A stretch of 64,000 bases of DNA from Beroe forskalii (taxonomy: Eukaryota > Ctenophora > Nuda > Beroida > Beroidae). A program made the position numbers and the translations under genes. The notes beneath the pieces were generated by a model. That model ran no database searches. It was not told where the DNA came from and saw only the letters and a list, made by a program, of their open reading frames with translations. The DNA is taken from the NCBI GenBank assembly GCA_011033025.1, contig WFMF01000050.1, positions 682,001 through 746,000 of the forward strand, written 5' to 3'. Of this stretch, positions 1 through 10,249 are shown one piece after another; positions within the stretch are counted from its first letter, which is position 1, and each line of letters opens with the position of its first letter.

Positions 1-1041
1 AGGCGAAGTTTTCTGGCTTTGCCAAAGCATTCCTGACGCATTCAAGCACTACATCATAATCAAGGATAAGTGTTGCACCACCCTTGTCAGCCTTTGTAAT
101 GAAGAGCGTTTCTTTTTTAATTTCCTTGAGAATCCAGTTTTTGCCCCTTATTTCTGCAGAAGTAAGATTTGCTCTAGGGTTTTCAGGGATGAAATTTGCA
201 ACAAAGCCTTTCAATCGTGTTTTGATTTCATCTAAAGCAGGGCTATTAAAACCTTCAGGGTGTTTGCGAGATGGAATTCGCAGGTCCTTGTGATCATCCC
301 CTGTAAAACTGTCATCTTTTGGGTTCTCATGAAAAAAAGCTCTCCATTCTAGTTTACGTAAGAATTCCTGAGTATCATACTCCAACTCAGGCTTGCTTGC
401 TTTTTTGCTTTCAACAAAATTGAGTCCTTTTGCAAGATACAAAAAGGCTGAATCAGGAATTTCTTTAGAGGAAAGATTGCGAACAACCGTGCTAGAGATT
501 TCTTGAACTTTCTCAGCAAGCCATAACTTTTGTTTCAATCTCTTATTTCGCTGGTATTTAGCATCTCTCTCCTTCTTCTGTTCCTTCTTCCTCCCTCTCC
601 ATCTACTTCTTTTGGTAGAGGAAGGGGGATTATGAGTATCAGGACCGCTTTGACTTTTGAGGAAGAACTCGATTTTCTTTTCGTGTGTTTTACGAATCCT
701 TTTACGAATCCTTTCTGAATTTTCTTGCATTTTAATTGTGAAGGATTCCTTACTTTCAGTTTGCTTGTCAAGAAGATTCGATGTTTCCTTTCCAAGTTTG
801 AGGATGTCTCTGTTTGCCTCCACAACTGAGCATTCCTGTAAATTCTATTGCGAGCCTCAAAAAGTATGGTATTCTTCTTAAGCTCTAGGTCTCTATATTT
901 GAAACTCTTCCCTATCTTAGGGCTAACACTACTTAGAATGGAGGACTTTAGGAGGTCTTGGTTATCAAGAATGTTGAGGACTAACTGCAATTGTAGTTCT
1001 CTAGTAACAAGTTTGCTATTGAGTTCTTGTAATTTATTCAA
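1..1041 (-). mobile_element. Penelope-like element, N-terminal half (continues off the left edge)
   Basis: On the minus strand this reads as the N-terminal part of a PLE reverse transcriptase. Residues 1-168 (from 1041) form a basic, coiled-coil-like leader. Next come NLSSKEIPDSAFLYLAKGLNF (about 420-490) and LEWRAFFHEN, then at about 45-120 the block ending FITKADKGGATLILD. The ADKGGA motif and the preceding NLS...LAKGLNF block are typical of PLE RT N-termini. RT motifs A-C and any GIY-YIG domain would lie left of base 1, so family within the PLEs is not assigned. The pieces are in more than one frame, so this copy looks broken. It lies upstream of, and opposite to, the coiled-coil exons, probably in an intron or flank of that gene. 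Confidence 0.72.
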
Positions 1042-1510
1042 AGCACGTATTTTTCCAAAAATTTGGCATTATTTTAGCTCTAAAATCTAAGAATTTTCTT
1101 GATCTTCAACGAAAAATGCATGTAGAGGTCTTCAATAGTGTCTCAGCTAACAAAGTAACAAAGTTCATGAATGAACTTAGATGGCAACTGATGGGAATGC
1201 TCCTGCAAGATTTTTTTGCACCTTCTTAAACTAATCGGCCAGTAGCATGGAGAAACAGGGTTTTCAAATTTTCCCATGATGTTATTTTGAATCAGCAGAC
1301 TTTATAGGTCTAGAATAACCACATCTGAGCTCTAACATGATCTCGATTTGTCCAGAAAAAAACACATTGAAATAATTCCAGATAATTAGTCATCACCCGT
1401 TATCGTTAAACTAGTTGGAAGCATGAAATGATGATACCTTTGATTCTCATCAGCCATACAACCATGCTTGAATTCTTAATAATACTTTCATAGAATCTTA
1501 TAAATTTCAG
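1042..1510. other. non-coding stretch, nothing recognised
   Basis: AT-rich sequence between the PLE fragment and the first coiled-coil exon. No convincing ORF or repeat was seen. Bases 1490-1510 form a plausible pyrimidine-containing 3' splice site ending TTTCAG. Confidence 0.4.
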
Positions 1511-1733
1511 ATTCATTACAAGAGTACAGTAACCGTACTCACGAGTGGGAACAGGCTATGGTGCTTGCTGACAAAGCATCCCTAATGGAGAAAGAGAACT
1601 TTCAAACAAGCTTCAATAAATTAAAATTATTGATATCAGAGAAAGATGGTCTTATTGAAGCCCTCAACACAGAAGCTGCGGAGAACAACAATAAAATGAC
1701 CGATTTAACAAAAAAGCTAAAATCAGAAAGAAA
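1511..1733 (+). CDS. coiled-coil protein, exon A
   Basis: Internal exon of an unidentified host gene. It is bounded by acceptor ATTTCAG and donor GTAAGT at 1734. With the frame set at 1513 it reads SLQEYSNRTHEWEQAMVLAD and then a strongly charged Lys/Glu-rich helix without stops; it ends with two bases of a Lys codon. Exons at 2269, 3846 and 4295 continue the same frame with matching phases (2, 0, 2), which is good evidence of one gene. The residue pattern (E, K, Q, L, few P or G) indicates an extended coiled coil such as a centrosomal, golgin or motor-associated protein. I do not recognise the family. Earlier exons were not found. Confidence 0.68.
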
Positions 1734-1904
1734 GTAAGTTGATTTTATTTCGAAAAATGATTACATTGTATCTACATTCTACTTCCAATAATATCGAATG
1801 TACATTAATTATGCAATCATGTTACCATACATCATAATTATTAGTATATTATGCTTTTGAACTTTGAATTTAAGAGAAATGACAGATGATGGCCTGATTT
1901 TTTA

Positions 1905-2198
1905 TTTTTAAGGTTTTAATTCTATTCCAACAGCCGTACGGCCAATGACAGGAATCAAAGGATTCAAGTGTAATCAAGCCAGTGACGGTTACAATAAGGA
2001 GGTGTAATCCATACTTTATTCGCCCGAGACTTCGCTGCAATGGGCAGCTCCTCATTTAACCCTCCGTACTGTTTGGCTGCATAGGCTTGAGATACCTAGG
2101 TATCTTTCACCCATAGCTCAGTGGGAACGGCAGGGAACCGAACCTGGGATCTTTCGATCACGAGCCAGACTAGATACCAATACACCAACTGATGGTTT
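1905..2198 (-). mobile_element. tRNA-derived SINE, reversed copy
   Basis: About 290 bp matching, in reverse, the SINE at 36759-37079. Shared blocks include the CAGCCGTACGGCCAATGACAG segment, the ATCCATACTTTATTCG segment and a degenerate tRNA-like head near 2110-2190 (GGGAACCGAACCTGGGATC on plus). It lies in the intron between coiled-coil exons A and B. It is more diverged than the other copy. Confidence 0.7.
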
Positions 2199-2268
2199 AG
2201 ACAATTAACATAGGTTCCTGGTAGCTAGTATACCTTGCTGTCAGATGTTTATTTTTACATGATCCCAG

Positions 2269-2488
2269 GGAACATGAGAAAGCTCTTGAAATGTTGGATT
2301 CCCACAAAGAAGCTTTAACCCAGCAGAAAGAGGCCTTGAAGCAGGTAGGATTGAAACAAGCTGTCTATGATGAGAAGGAGAAGCAGCACAGGGAGGAAAT
2401 AAAAGGACTAGTTAAGGAGAGGAATAGTATGGAGGGGTTGCTGCAGCGAGAGAGAGGGCTCAACATTCAGAACACCCAGACCTCATCG
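2269..2488 (+). CDS. coiled-coil protein, exon B
   Basis: Acceptor ATCCCAG ends at 2268; the first base completes the split Lys codon of exon A. It then reads EHEKALEMLDSHKEALTQQK and on to QRERGLNIQNTQTSS before the donor GTACAC at 2489. The length (1 + 219 nt) leaves phase 0 for the next exon, as observed. Composition is again Glu/Lys/Gln-rich with Leu at heptad-like spacing. The donor is not the strongest consensus; reading through gives a stop eight bases further on, so a short terminal variant is possible. Confidence 0.65.
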
Positions 2489-3067
2489 GTACACTAATAT
2501 AATTGTATTCACTTATATAATTGTATTCAGAACACCCAAAACTCAAATTCGACTGATGCATATAAGGTCGGGAAATCATGACGAAGTAGAAAACTTTTCA
2601 GATACAATGCTTCAGATACAAGTGGTCCAAAATTACGTTTTTACACTAATATCGTGGTTTTATCGATTTTGATGACGTCATAACAGCAAAAAATGGATCC
2701 GCGAAACTTCTTACAATATAGCTTAGCTGGAAAAACCCACCATCTATCATACTGTATATCTTTTATCTTTTTATGGTTTTTGAGTTTACCCCGTCACAAA
2801 TTGGGTCCTAAAATTATCAGCTATCAATATATAAATATAACAGACAAAACCGAAAGCGGTCGTCATAGCAACACCCTCACAGAGTCACAGGGGCGTGTTC
2901 CTCAGTGTCTGTGATGGAGATGAGCTCTTGTTGTAGAATGGGAATCATGGTGAATGCGATGGAGAGAGCAGGGAAACACTCCTATTTATACTATCCTCTG
3001 CATGCGATGTCGTGGTAATAAGGTGTCCCCTAATTCAGCTGATTAGGCTCATTAGAGATAGTGGACG
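2489..3067 (+). other. intron sequence, no gene seen
   Basis: Intron between exons B and C. No coding or structural feature was recognised apart from AT-rich sequence leading into the 21-bp minisatellite. Confidence 0.4.
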
Positions 3068-3772
3068 TCCATTAAATCATAGTGGAAGTCCACTATCAGT
3101 TAATGGAAGTCCACTATCAGTTAATGGAAGTCCACAATCAGTTAATGGAAGTCTACTAACAGTTAATGGAAGTCCACTATCAGTTTATGGAAGTCCACAA
3201 TCAGATAATGGAAGTCCACTATCAGTTAATGGAAGTCCACTATCAGTTAATGGAAGTCCACAATCAGTTAATGGAAGTCCACAATCAGTTAATGGAAGTC
3301 TACTATCAGTTGATGGAAGCCTACTATCAGTTAATGGAAGTCTACTATCAGTTAATGGAAGTCCACAATCAGTTAATGGAAGTCCACTATCAGTTAATGG
3401 AAGTCCACTATCAGTTAATGGAAGTCCACTATCAGTTAATGGAAGTCCACAATCAGTTAATGGAAGTCCACTATCAGTTAATGGAAGTCCACTATCAGTT
3501 AATGGAAGTCCACAATCAGTTAATGGAAGTCCACTATCAGTTAATGGAAGTCCACTATCAGTTAATGGAAGTCCACTATCAGTTAATGGAAGCCCACAAT
3601 CAGATAATGGAAGTCCACTATCAGTTAATGGAAGCCCACAATCAGATAATGGAAGTCCACTATCAGTTAATGGAAGTCCACTATCAGTTAATGGAAGTCC
3701 ACTATCAGTTAATGGAAGTCCACTATCAGTTAATGGAAGTCTACTATCAGTTAATGGAAGTCTACTAACTCG
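3068..3772. repeat. 21-bp minisatellite, about 33 copies
   Basis: Tandem array of TGGAAGTCCACTATCAGTTAA with few variants (CTATCAG/CAATCAG, GTCC/GTCT/GCCC). Because 21 is a multiple of three and the unit lacks stops in several frames, long artificial ORFs run through it on both strands (repeats of NGSPLSV, MEVHYQL and LPLTDSG). It sits wholly inside the intron between coiled-coil exons B and C, so none of these ORFs is taken as a gene. Confidence 0.97.
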
Positions 3773-3845
3773 ATAGTGGAATTCCACTAAGTGGGTCGGC
3801 AACTTGGATACTGCCTCATACGCAACAAGATACCATTTATTTCAG

Positions 3846-4015
3846 AATTTAGAAGAAAAGCTGATTCAGTTAGAAGATTGTAATAAAGAATTAAAGACAA
3901 GTGTGTCGAAGGAGCAAAGTCTACGTGTCAATGCTGAAGCTAAGAGCAAGACCTTGGAAGCTGAAAGTATTGAACTCAAGAATGAAATATCTAGTCTCCA
4001 AGACAAAGTGGCAAG
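3846..4015 (+). CDS. coiled-coil protein, exon C
   Basis: Starts after acceptor TTTATTTCAG and ends at AG before donor GTATGT (4016). It reads NLEEKLIQLEDCNKELKTSV and on to SLQDKVAR in phase 0, ending with two bases of a split codon. Leu/Ile at heptad-like spacing and abundant Glu/Lys support a coiled coil continuous with exons A, B and D. Product family not recognised. Confidence 0.7.
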
Positions 4016-4294
4016 GTATGTGCGTACAATTCATCAGGGGCTGTTCCGCTGACAAGCCCCCCTTCCCCACAAACGGTTTGCGAGCCAAACGGCGAGCATT
4101 GAACGGCGACCATAACGGCCCAAAGGCTCGAGGCCCAAGTCCGAGGGCGAGCTCGTTTCAGAGGATTCTATTGGTAGAGCTCTAGGTTATTTCGCAGTAT
4201 CTAGGTATCATAACATAATCTAGGTATCAGATCTGAGTGCTTATATTCATACTTTCATGGCTTGTGTAGTTATATTCTCATATTCCCCTCATAG

Positions 4295-4496
4295 TCTCAC
4301 TGCAACTACAAAGTTATCTCAAGATGAAAGCACCAAGTTGTTGGCGGATCGTGAGAGTCAGATAGCTCAGCTGCAGTCCGAAATAGAGAAGCACCAAAAA
4401 GTTTGCAATGAGATGGCAGAAGAAGTGTGTGTTCTCCAGCAGGGAATGGCAGAGATACTTTATTCTAGAAAAGTAGAAAAGTTCATATTATCATGA
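4295..4496 (+). CDS. coiled-coil protein, exon D (internal or last)
   Basis: The acceptor is the pyrimidine-rich TATTCCCCTCATAG ending at 4294. One base completes the Ser codon begun in exon C, then LTATTKLSQDESTKLLADRE, and on to a heptad-like stretch ending EVCVLQQGMAE. The 3' end is uncertain. A donor-like AGAAAA|GTAGAA lies at 4473; otherwise the frame stops at 4494-4496 and this would be the terminal exon. No further coiled-coil exon was found downstream before the repeat-rich region. Confidence 0.62.
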
Positions 4497-4499
4497 GTA

Positions 4500-4960
4500 C
4501 AAGCATCAAAACCAACATACCCCTCCCAAGCTTGTTTTAGTGACCATGTAAGTTTGGTTATACCCCTCCCAAGCTTGTTTTGGCGACCGTGTAAGTTTGG
4601 TTATACGGTCTCCACTGAATTACAGTGCAAAAAGGCTAAAAATGAAATTTTATTTTATAAAGGAGCACTCAAAAATCTACTTAAGCCTTGAATCCGGACG
4701 AGGGTCGTCAGACCCGAGTGGGAGGAAATAGTGTTGTTTGGTCAGAGGATAGTAGATCCAGGCTGTTTCCGGTCGGGGTATAATCCGGTTCCATGATCTC
4801 AGCTGTGACCGTATACCTTCGATAATGAACTCGGCACGCCTCGTCCATTATCCAACTTACACAGTCTCGGCTGTCGCCTCGACCATGTAAGTTGCGGTAT
4901 ACGGTCACCACTTCGACATGTAACCGATTATAATACGGTCGCACTGAATAACAGCGCAAA
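4500..4960. repeat. dispersed repeat family R1 with a short tandem duplication
   Basis: 4517-4605 holds two tandem copies of a segment around TACCCCTCCCAAGCTTG. From about 4685 to 4890 the sequence (GAATCCGGACGAGG... TCCATGATCTCAGCTGTGA... CTCGTCCATTATC) matches 8185-8395 closely, defining a dispersed non-coding repeat. No ORF in it looks real. Confidence 0.7.
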
Positions 4961-4989
4961 AAGCTTAAAATGAAATTTGATTTTATGAA

Positions 4990-5160
4990 GGAGCACTTGA
5001 AAATCTTCTTAAGAGCGTTGTTTCTGTTGCAGGAATCTCGGGCGATTGTATCCTGCATAGAACTCCGCCTGAACCGCGCTTCAGCCGCCGTTAGTAGCCG
5101 CGAAAAACAGCCTCGATGTTCCTGTGCAGACGAGAATCCCGTTCTGCTAGTACTTTAGCT
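4990..5160. repeat. dispersed repeat family R2
   Basis: A GC-richer block containing GTTGCAGGAATC and TCGATGTTCCTGTGCAG. It is present in inverse orientation at about 8020-8190. It is adjacent to R1 in both places, so R1 and R2 may be one composite element. Confidence 0.6.
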
Positions 5161-5503
5161 AAGTTGGGTGTTATATGATAGTAACCTACACACATTTTAC
5201 ACCCAACGTTTTGAAGTAGTTTCTTCTCCAGAAAATTTTGATGAGCAGGCTTTCAAAAAAATCGTTCAAAAACGGAATTTATTTATAAAGTTAATTTTTG
5301 TGATCAAGATGTAGTGTATCAGTATGATAAGCTGTCAGGGAAGGAAAGTTTTTAAACGCTTATCAATGAAGGGTTTAGTAACGAGTAAAATTTACTAAAC
5401 GTCATATTACACACGAGGGCCGAAAAAGGCCGGAGTTTGTCATAGTGGCATTTTAAAAATTACCAGGCCGAAGGCCGAGGTTTTTGATTTTATAATATAA
5501 GCA
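5161..5503. other. non-coding stretch
   Basis: No gene seen. Contains short GGCCGAAAAAGGCC and GGCCGAAGGCC inverted motifs near 5418-5480, immediately before the 22-bp satellite. Confidence 0.4.
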
Positions 5504-5738
5504 GAGTTTAGTACTTTTTAATGCTGAGTTTAGTACTTTTTAATGCTGAGTTTAGTACTTTTTAATGCTGAGTTTAGTACTTTTTAATGCTGAGTTTAGT
5601 ACTTTTTAATGCTGAGTTTAGTACTTTTTAATGCTGAGTTTAGTACTTTTTGATGCTGAGTTTAGTACTTTTTAATGCTGAGTTTAGTACTTTTTAATGC
5701 TGAGTTTAGTACTTTTTAATGCTGAGTTAAGTACTTTT
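5504..5738. repeat. 22-bp satellite, about 10-11 copies
   Basis: Near-perfect tandem units of TTTAGTACTTTTTAATGCTG plus AG, with one T-to-G variant copy. Low divergence suggests recent expansion. Confidence 0.96.
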
Positions 5739-5879
5739 TACTATTAAACTGAATTAAACACCGACTTTGCTCGAAAAATGGCAATATTTTCAAACACAAG
5801 GAAATGTTTTAAATTAAGATATGAAGGTACAGTTTGCTCAACTGTGTGAAATAAATTATTATGCACTGTTTCACTGCAC

Positions 5880-6385
5880 CATAATACTATTCAAAGTGTT
5901 TGTCATTTGAACTACTGGGAAAGGCTGAAAGCCCTGAATCTGTTGTCCTTGCAAAGAAGAAGAGAACGGTACATCATTATACACATGTGGAAAGTGTTGC
6001 ATGGCAAGTGTCCAAATGATACCAGCATCAAGTTCTCTGCTACACCACGACATGGCTACAGAGCAATGGTGCCCAGCCTTTCTAGAACGTGCAGTCAACA
6101 CAACCAGACGCTTTTCGACAGTTCATTTGCTGTTGTGGGACCTCGATTATGGAACACAATCCCAGCCAGTCTGCACACAATCGAGGATATCCTGCGCTTC
6201 AAGTCGTTGCTCACAGCGTTCGTCATTTCCTTCCCTGATGAACCCCCAGTTCCCGGATTCAGTACAAGAAACGGGAACTCACTTCTAGAATGGAATGGCT
6301 ACAAGACAGCTCCTTCGCTGTCGGGGTGGTGCACAGCTGCGATGGACTGATAGAGGAATCTACGAAACTCAACAAAGTACAAAGT
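5880..6385 (+). mobile_element. LINE (CR1/jockey-like) 3' fragment, ORF2 C-terminus
   Basis: An ORF starting near 5907 reads NYWERLKALNLLSLQRRRER and later FDSSFAVVGPRLWNTIPASL, the conserved region after the RT domain in CR1/jockey-like LINEs. The same block, with similar wording, occurs in the LINE at 39300-41893 (SLQRRRERYTIIHTWKILQ). RT and endonuclease are missing, so this is a 5'-truncated copy. It ends near 6385 in a short repetitive tail (CAAAGTACAAAGTAAGTAA). It abuts a LINE in the opposite direction, tail to tail. Confidence 0.8.
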
Positions 6386-7070
6386 AAGTAACTATACTTA
6401 GTTTAAGTTTTTTCTGAAGGTGGTCGATTTGTGCCTCCCATTTCAATTTATCATCTATAATAACTCCAAGGAATTTGACTTTTGATACCTTTTTCAGTAT
6501 CTTGTTACATAGCTTCAGTGAGAGTAACTTATCAAAGGTTCTATCTGTTCTCGCACAGACCAATCTCTCGTCATTATTATATTCATGTCTAAAATGCATA
6601 TAACAACTTTTTTCAACATTGATATGGAGCTGATTAGCGTACATATAATCATAAATAGCATTCAAAACTATTTGAGATTTTTGACTGAAACTTAGTAGTT
6701 TGGACCCTACCTGAAAGATAGCTTTTCATCAATTTGAGACTAATGCCCCTGATACCGTAGAAATTTAGTTTATGGATAAGTTTTTCATGGGATATGGTGT
6801 CAAACGCTTTACTGAGGTCAATAAAAATACGAATGACATGCCTCTTTTTCTCAATTTCGTCAGTAATTTGTTTAACAGAAAAGTTTACAGCATGACTTGT
6901 AGAGTGATTTTTTCGGAAACCATAAAGTTTTGACCTACAGTGCGTAATAAGTCCGGATTTCGGCACTCCAGTGCGTAATAATTCATTGCGCACGGTACCC
7001 TGGTGCCTATAGGGTTTTCGAATACATAGCATAAACATGCCAGGAAGGTGCATAATGTTCTTTTCATCTG
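6369..7070 (-). pseudogene. LINE RT remnant (CR1/jockey-like), internal deletion
   Basis: On the minus strand it begins with KLYGFRKNHSTSHAVNF and then FIDLSKAFDTISHEKLIHKL (RT motif A) and SYLSGRVQTTKF. It then jumps to NAIYDYMYANQLHINVEKS and VKFLGVIIDDKLKWEAQIDH. The segment that should carry PQGS.LGP and the FADD catalytic box is absent, so the copy has an internal deletion and is inactive. The upstream endonuclease is also missing. Confidence 0.82.
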
Positions 7071-8019
7071 TCGATTTCCCCTTACGCCTCAGCTACGTCA
7101 CTGAGGTTTTACCGCAAAATAGAATGCTGATGCCGGTCAATATTTCAAGTATACTACTTCTCAGACCTCAGTACCTCATGAATTATGGTTCATAATTCAA
7201 AAAACCCGTTCTAAACTATAATTAATATCGTTGGTAATTAGCCTAAGGCCCAATTTGAAAATTTTCAATTTCATGATTTCATGGAAAAAGGAAGGCACAT
7301 TGAAGGATTCACAGGTACCCCGTCTTATTCTGATCAATCTTATTCTGATTAATAAACGCCATCAATCTACAAAATTCCACAAACAGCATATGGAAGGGAA
7401 AAGTAGACAAAATTAATAGAAGTTCATGGGCAGTTTAAAAATGTAACGAGAGAATTTAGGGATGCATCACAATCCATGAACTGCAAAACGCATGATCGAG
7501 CTGTTTAGATTTGTGTATAGTACACTGTACAGGGTACACTTGCTTGTGAATCAGAAAACCTATCCTTTGAATTGAATTTCAGTTACACGGTAAGTATCAG
7601 TACACTGTATTTCATTCCTCTTATTTCGTTCAGTTACCAGTAATTAAAATAACCGAAAACTATGATAGGTATGTACCTATGGCACAAAATTTAACTGCTT
7701 GAGTTATAGATGAGGGATCAAATTTATTAATTATTGCGTCATTGTCATTTTAATGATGTCATAACTTATTATTAAAGCTTCAGTCGTCACATTATGAGAT
7801 ACACAAACTCTGCAAATTAGATGATTGATTGATATCTTGACTGGAGCATTGTAAAAAGATCAAATTTTCGGGATAAGTAATCAGTTTTTGTGCCTGATAG
7901 ATCAAAAACATTGGTTTTCTCGCATAATCATTCCAAACCACTTATAATTTCCACATGTGTGGTGCGGCTATGCACTGCAGTTTGAAATGTGATATACAGG
8001 ATTTTCCGTTGCGCGAAAC
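7071..8019. other. non-coding stretch, nothing recognised
   Basis: About 950 bp of AT-rich sequence without a convincing ORF or obvious repeat. Confidence 0.4.
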
Positions 8020-8400
8020 ATTCCTGCGCAGGATATCCTGCAGACCATAGAAAAATTAAATTAAAAAATCGCGCTGCACAGGAACATCGAAGCAGGATTC
8101 GCGCGTGTTTATGTGGAACTCCGCATGAAGTTTTATGGTCTGCAGGATAATCGGGCGGGATTCCTGCAACAGGAACAACGCTCTAAGCGTTGAATCCAGA
8201 CGAGGTTCATCAGACCCAAGTGGGAAGAAATACTGTTGTTTGGTCGGAAAATAGTCGTTCTCAGCTATATACCTATATCCTGGTCGAGGTATAATCCGGT
8301 TCCATGATCTCAGCTGTGAACGTATACCTTTGATAATGAACTCGGAACGCCTCGTCCATTATCTTACTTACACTGTCTCGGCTTCGCCTTGATCGTGTAT
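8020..8400. repeat. dispersed repeat, second copy of R2 (inverted) and R1
   Basis: 8020-8160 has inverted ends (ATATCCTGCAGACCATAG and TATGGTCTGCAGGATA) like a short palindromic element and matches 4990-5130 in reverse. 8185-8400 matches 4685-4890. The block is interrupted on its right by the tail of the I-like LINE. Confidence 0.65.
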
Positions 8401-8404
8401 GGTG

Positions 8405-10245
8405 CCTACTACTACTAAACGGGGGATGGATCTACAGGAGATCCAAACAGAGTCCCCAGCACGGGACCTCCTGCTCAGAGGTCCCGGTTGCCAGGGCTAC
8501 TGTGGATGGGAACGAGTCCTGTACCTCCCCAGGAGGACCAATATGCCCGGAGCACATTGGTGTTGACAACATGGTTACGGGAAGAGACTTCCCGCCCAGT
8601 GTTGGTCTTCGGGGGTTCCGTCAAGTCCCAACCAGGATTGGGACTCGTGGTACCATTTGGTGTGGATCTTCCCGTCGCAAGTCCAGGAGGATTCCATGGT
8701 TAGTTAGTTTCAGGATCGTTATCGGCTTTTCTAGGTCGAGTCGCCCAGTCCTATGAGCATCTAAGCTAACGATCCTGTTCATCTTGAACTTGTCGAAGAT
8801 GTCGGTCCCTGAGCAGTAGTAGGTACTGAAATACTCCGCCCTAATGCTGCCCTGGGCGGGGCATGTTCCGAGGAAATGTGACACCCTCTCTTCTTCACTC
8901 AAGCAGAGTGGACAAGTTGTATTCACAGCGGGGTTCAGTTTCTTGAGGTGGTAGTTTAGGGCTGCGTGGCCAGTCAGAAGTTGAGTGGCCACTCTCAAGT
9001 CCCTTCTACCCATGCTGCGCAGCTCCTTACCAAATATGTCCCTCCACATCATGCCGAACATTCTGGGAGGGTCAGCCTTGAAGGAGCTGGTCCAGACCTC
9101 AAACATCTTCCTCCTAAGAGCTGCATAGCAGACGTTACGCGGAATAGGAAGTAAGACACTGGTTGCGCTGTTGTTTTCATTGGCCGACCCAGCTTTTGCT
9201 GTGATGTCGGCCAACTCGTTTCCCTCAAAACCACTGTGGGCCAGAATCCAACTGAGTGTTGTCGAATGCTCCTTCTATATCCAGGAAAGTGCCGAGTGCC
9301 ATTCCTTTGTTAAGGAGGGCCATCTCGATTTTCCTGACAAGTTTGTGGATAGCAGCCGTAGTCGAGTGACCTCGCTTGAAACCAAATTGTTTCTTGCTTA
9401 GTTTCTCGTAAACTTTGAGGTCCGCTTCCATGTGCCACAATATTACCCGCTCCATCCACTTAAGGAGGACGGGTGACAAGGTGATTGTCCTAAAGGACTT
9501 GGGATTATGGTAATCATCCTTCCCAGGTTTAGGCAGAAAGATACCACTGGAGTTCCTCCATGTTTCAGGAGTGTGCCCCAATTGGTAGCTTGCTCTAGCG
9601 ATGCTAATGAAAGCGTCACTAATACTGCGCCAACCCTTCTGAAGCATGATAGGCCCTATCCCATCCCGACCTGCCGCCGATAGAGGACTGAACTCCTGCA
9701 GTGCCCTTTTCACTCTATTCTCAGAGAATATGTGCTCGAGGCTCCATGGCTGTTCAGTGCACTTCCCAAAGTGCACTTCCGTCATACGCTCCAAGGTTTC
9801 GGTCGAGGTCTCCGTGAGACTCCCGTCTTTCTTCCTTACTGCGCACAATTTTGTGTCCTTGTTGTCCTTGATGAGACTAGAGATTCTTTTCGATTCAGAT
9901 TTTGACTCCAACTTCGCGCAGAAATCTCTATATTTCTCCGAGATCACCCGATCCCGGAGTTTTTCATATTTCTTCCGAGAGTCCTTCTTCAACGAGTTGA
10001 GGGTAGGATCTCGGTTTTTCTTTTTAGATGCCTTCCTGATCTTTCCTCTCATCTCCTTTCTCGCATCCTTCACTTCGGCCGTATCCCACGGGGGTGGTTT
10101 AACCTTTGCTGACACGTATGTCAGCTCGGTAGCCGCGTTGAAGGACACAGTGATGTTTGACGAGAGCAGATCCGCTGCCACGTCCAGCTTTGCCAATGAA
10201 TCGATGATGCTAAACGCATTGGCGTGGTTGGACATCCTCCAAAAA
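8405..10245 (-). pseudogene. LINE of the I group (RT plus RNase H), 5'-truncated with internal deletion
   Basis: On minus, 10235-9245 encodes the linker upstream of RT, then RT blocks AAGRDGIGP, FLPKPGKDDYHNPKSFR, QFGFKRGHSTTAAIHKL and DIEGAFD (motif A). Directly after motif A the sequence switches to HSGFEGNELADITAKAGS, an RNase H C-terminal motif. 9210-8760 then gives the terminal CPLCLSEEERVSHFLGTCP zinc-knuckle region usual in I/R1/Loa-type LINEs. The RT segment with YxDD and the front of RNase H are therefore deleted. The 3' end at about 8405 carries a TAG-repeat tail, a 3' microsatellite as in the I group. The 5' end is truncated at the 44-bp satellite. Confidence 0.85.
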
Positions 10246-10249
10246 TTTT

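Noticed and set aside
3012-3802. 254-aa, 200-aa and 205-aa ORFs in the 21-bp array
   Set aside because: They arise in several frames on both strands because the unit is 21 bp and lacks stops; the array lies between two in-phase exons and is therefore intronic.
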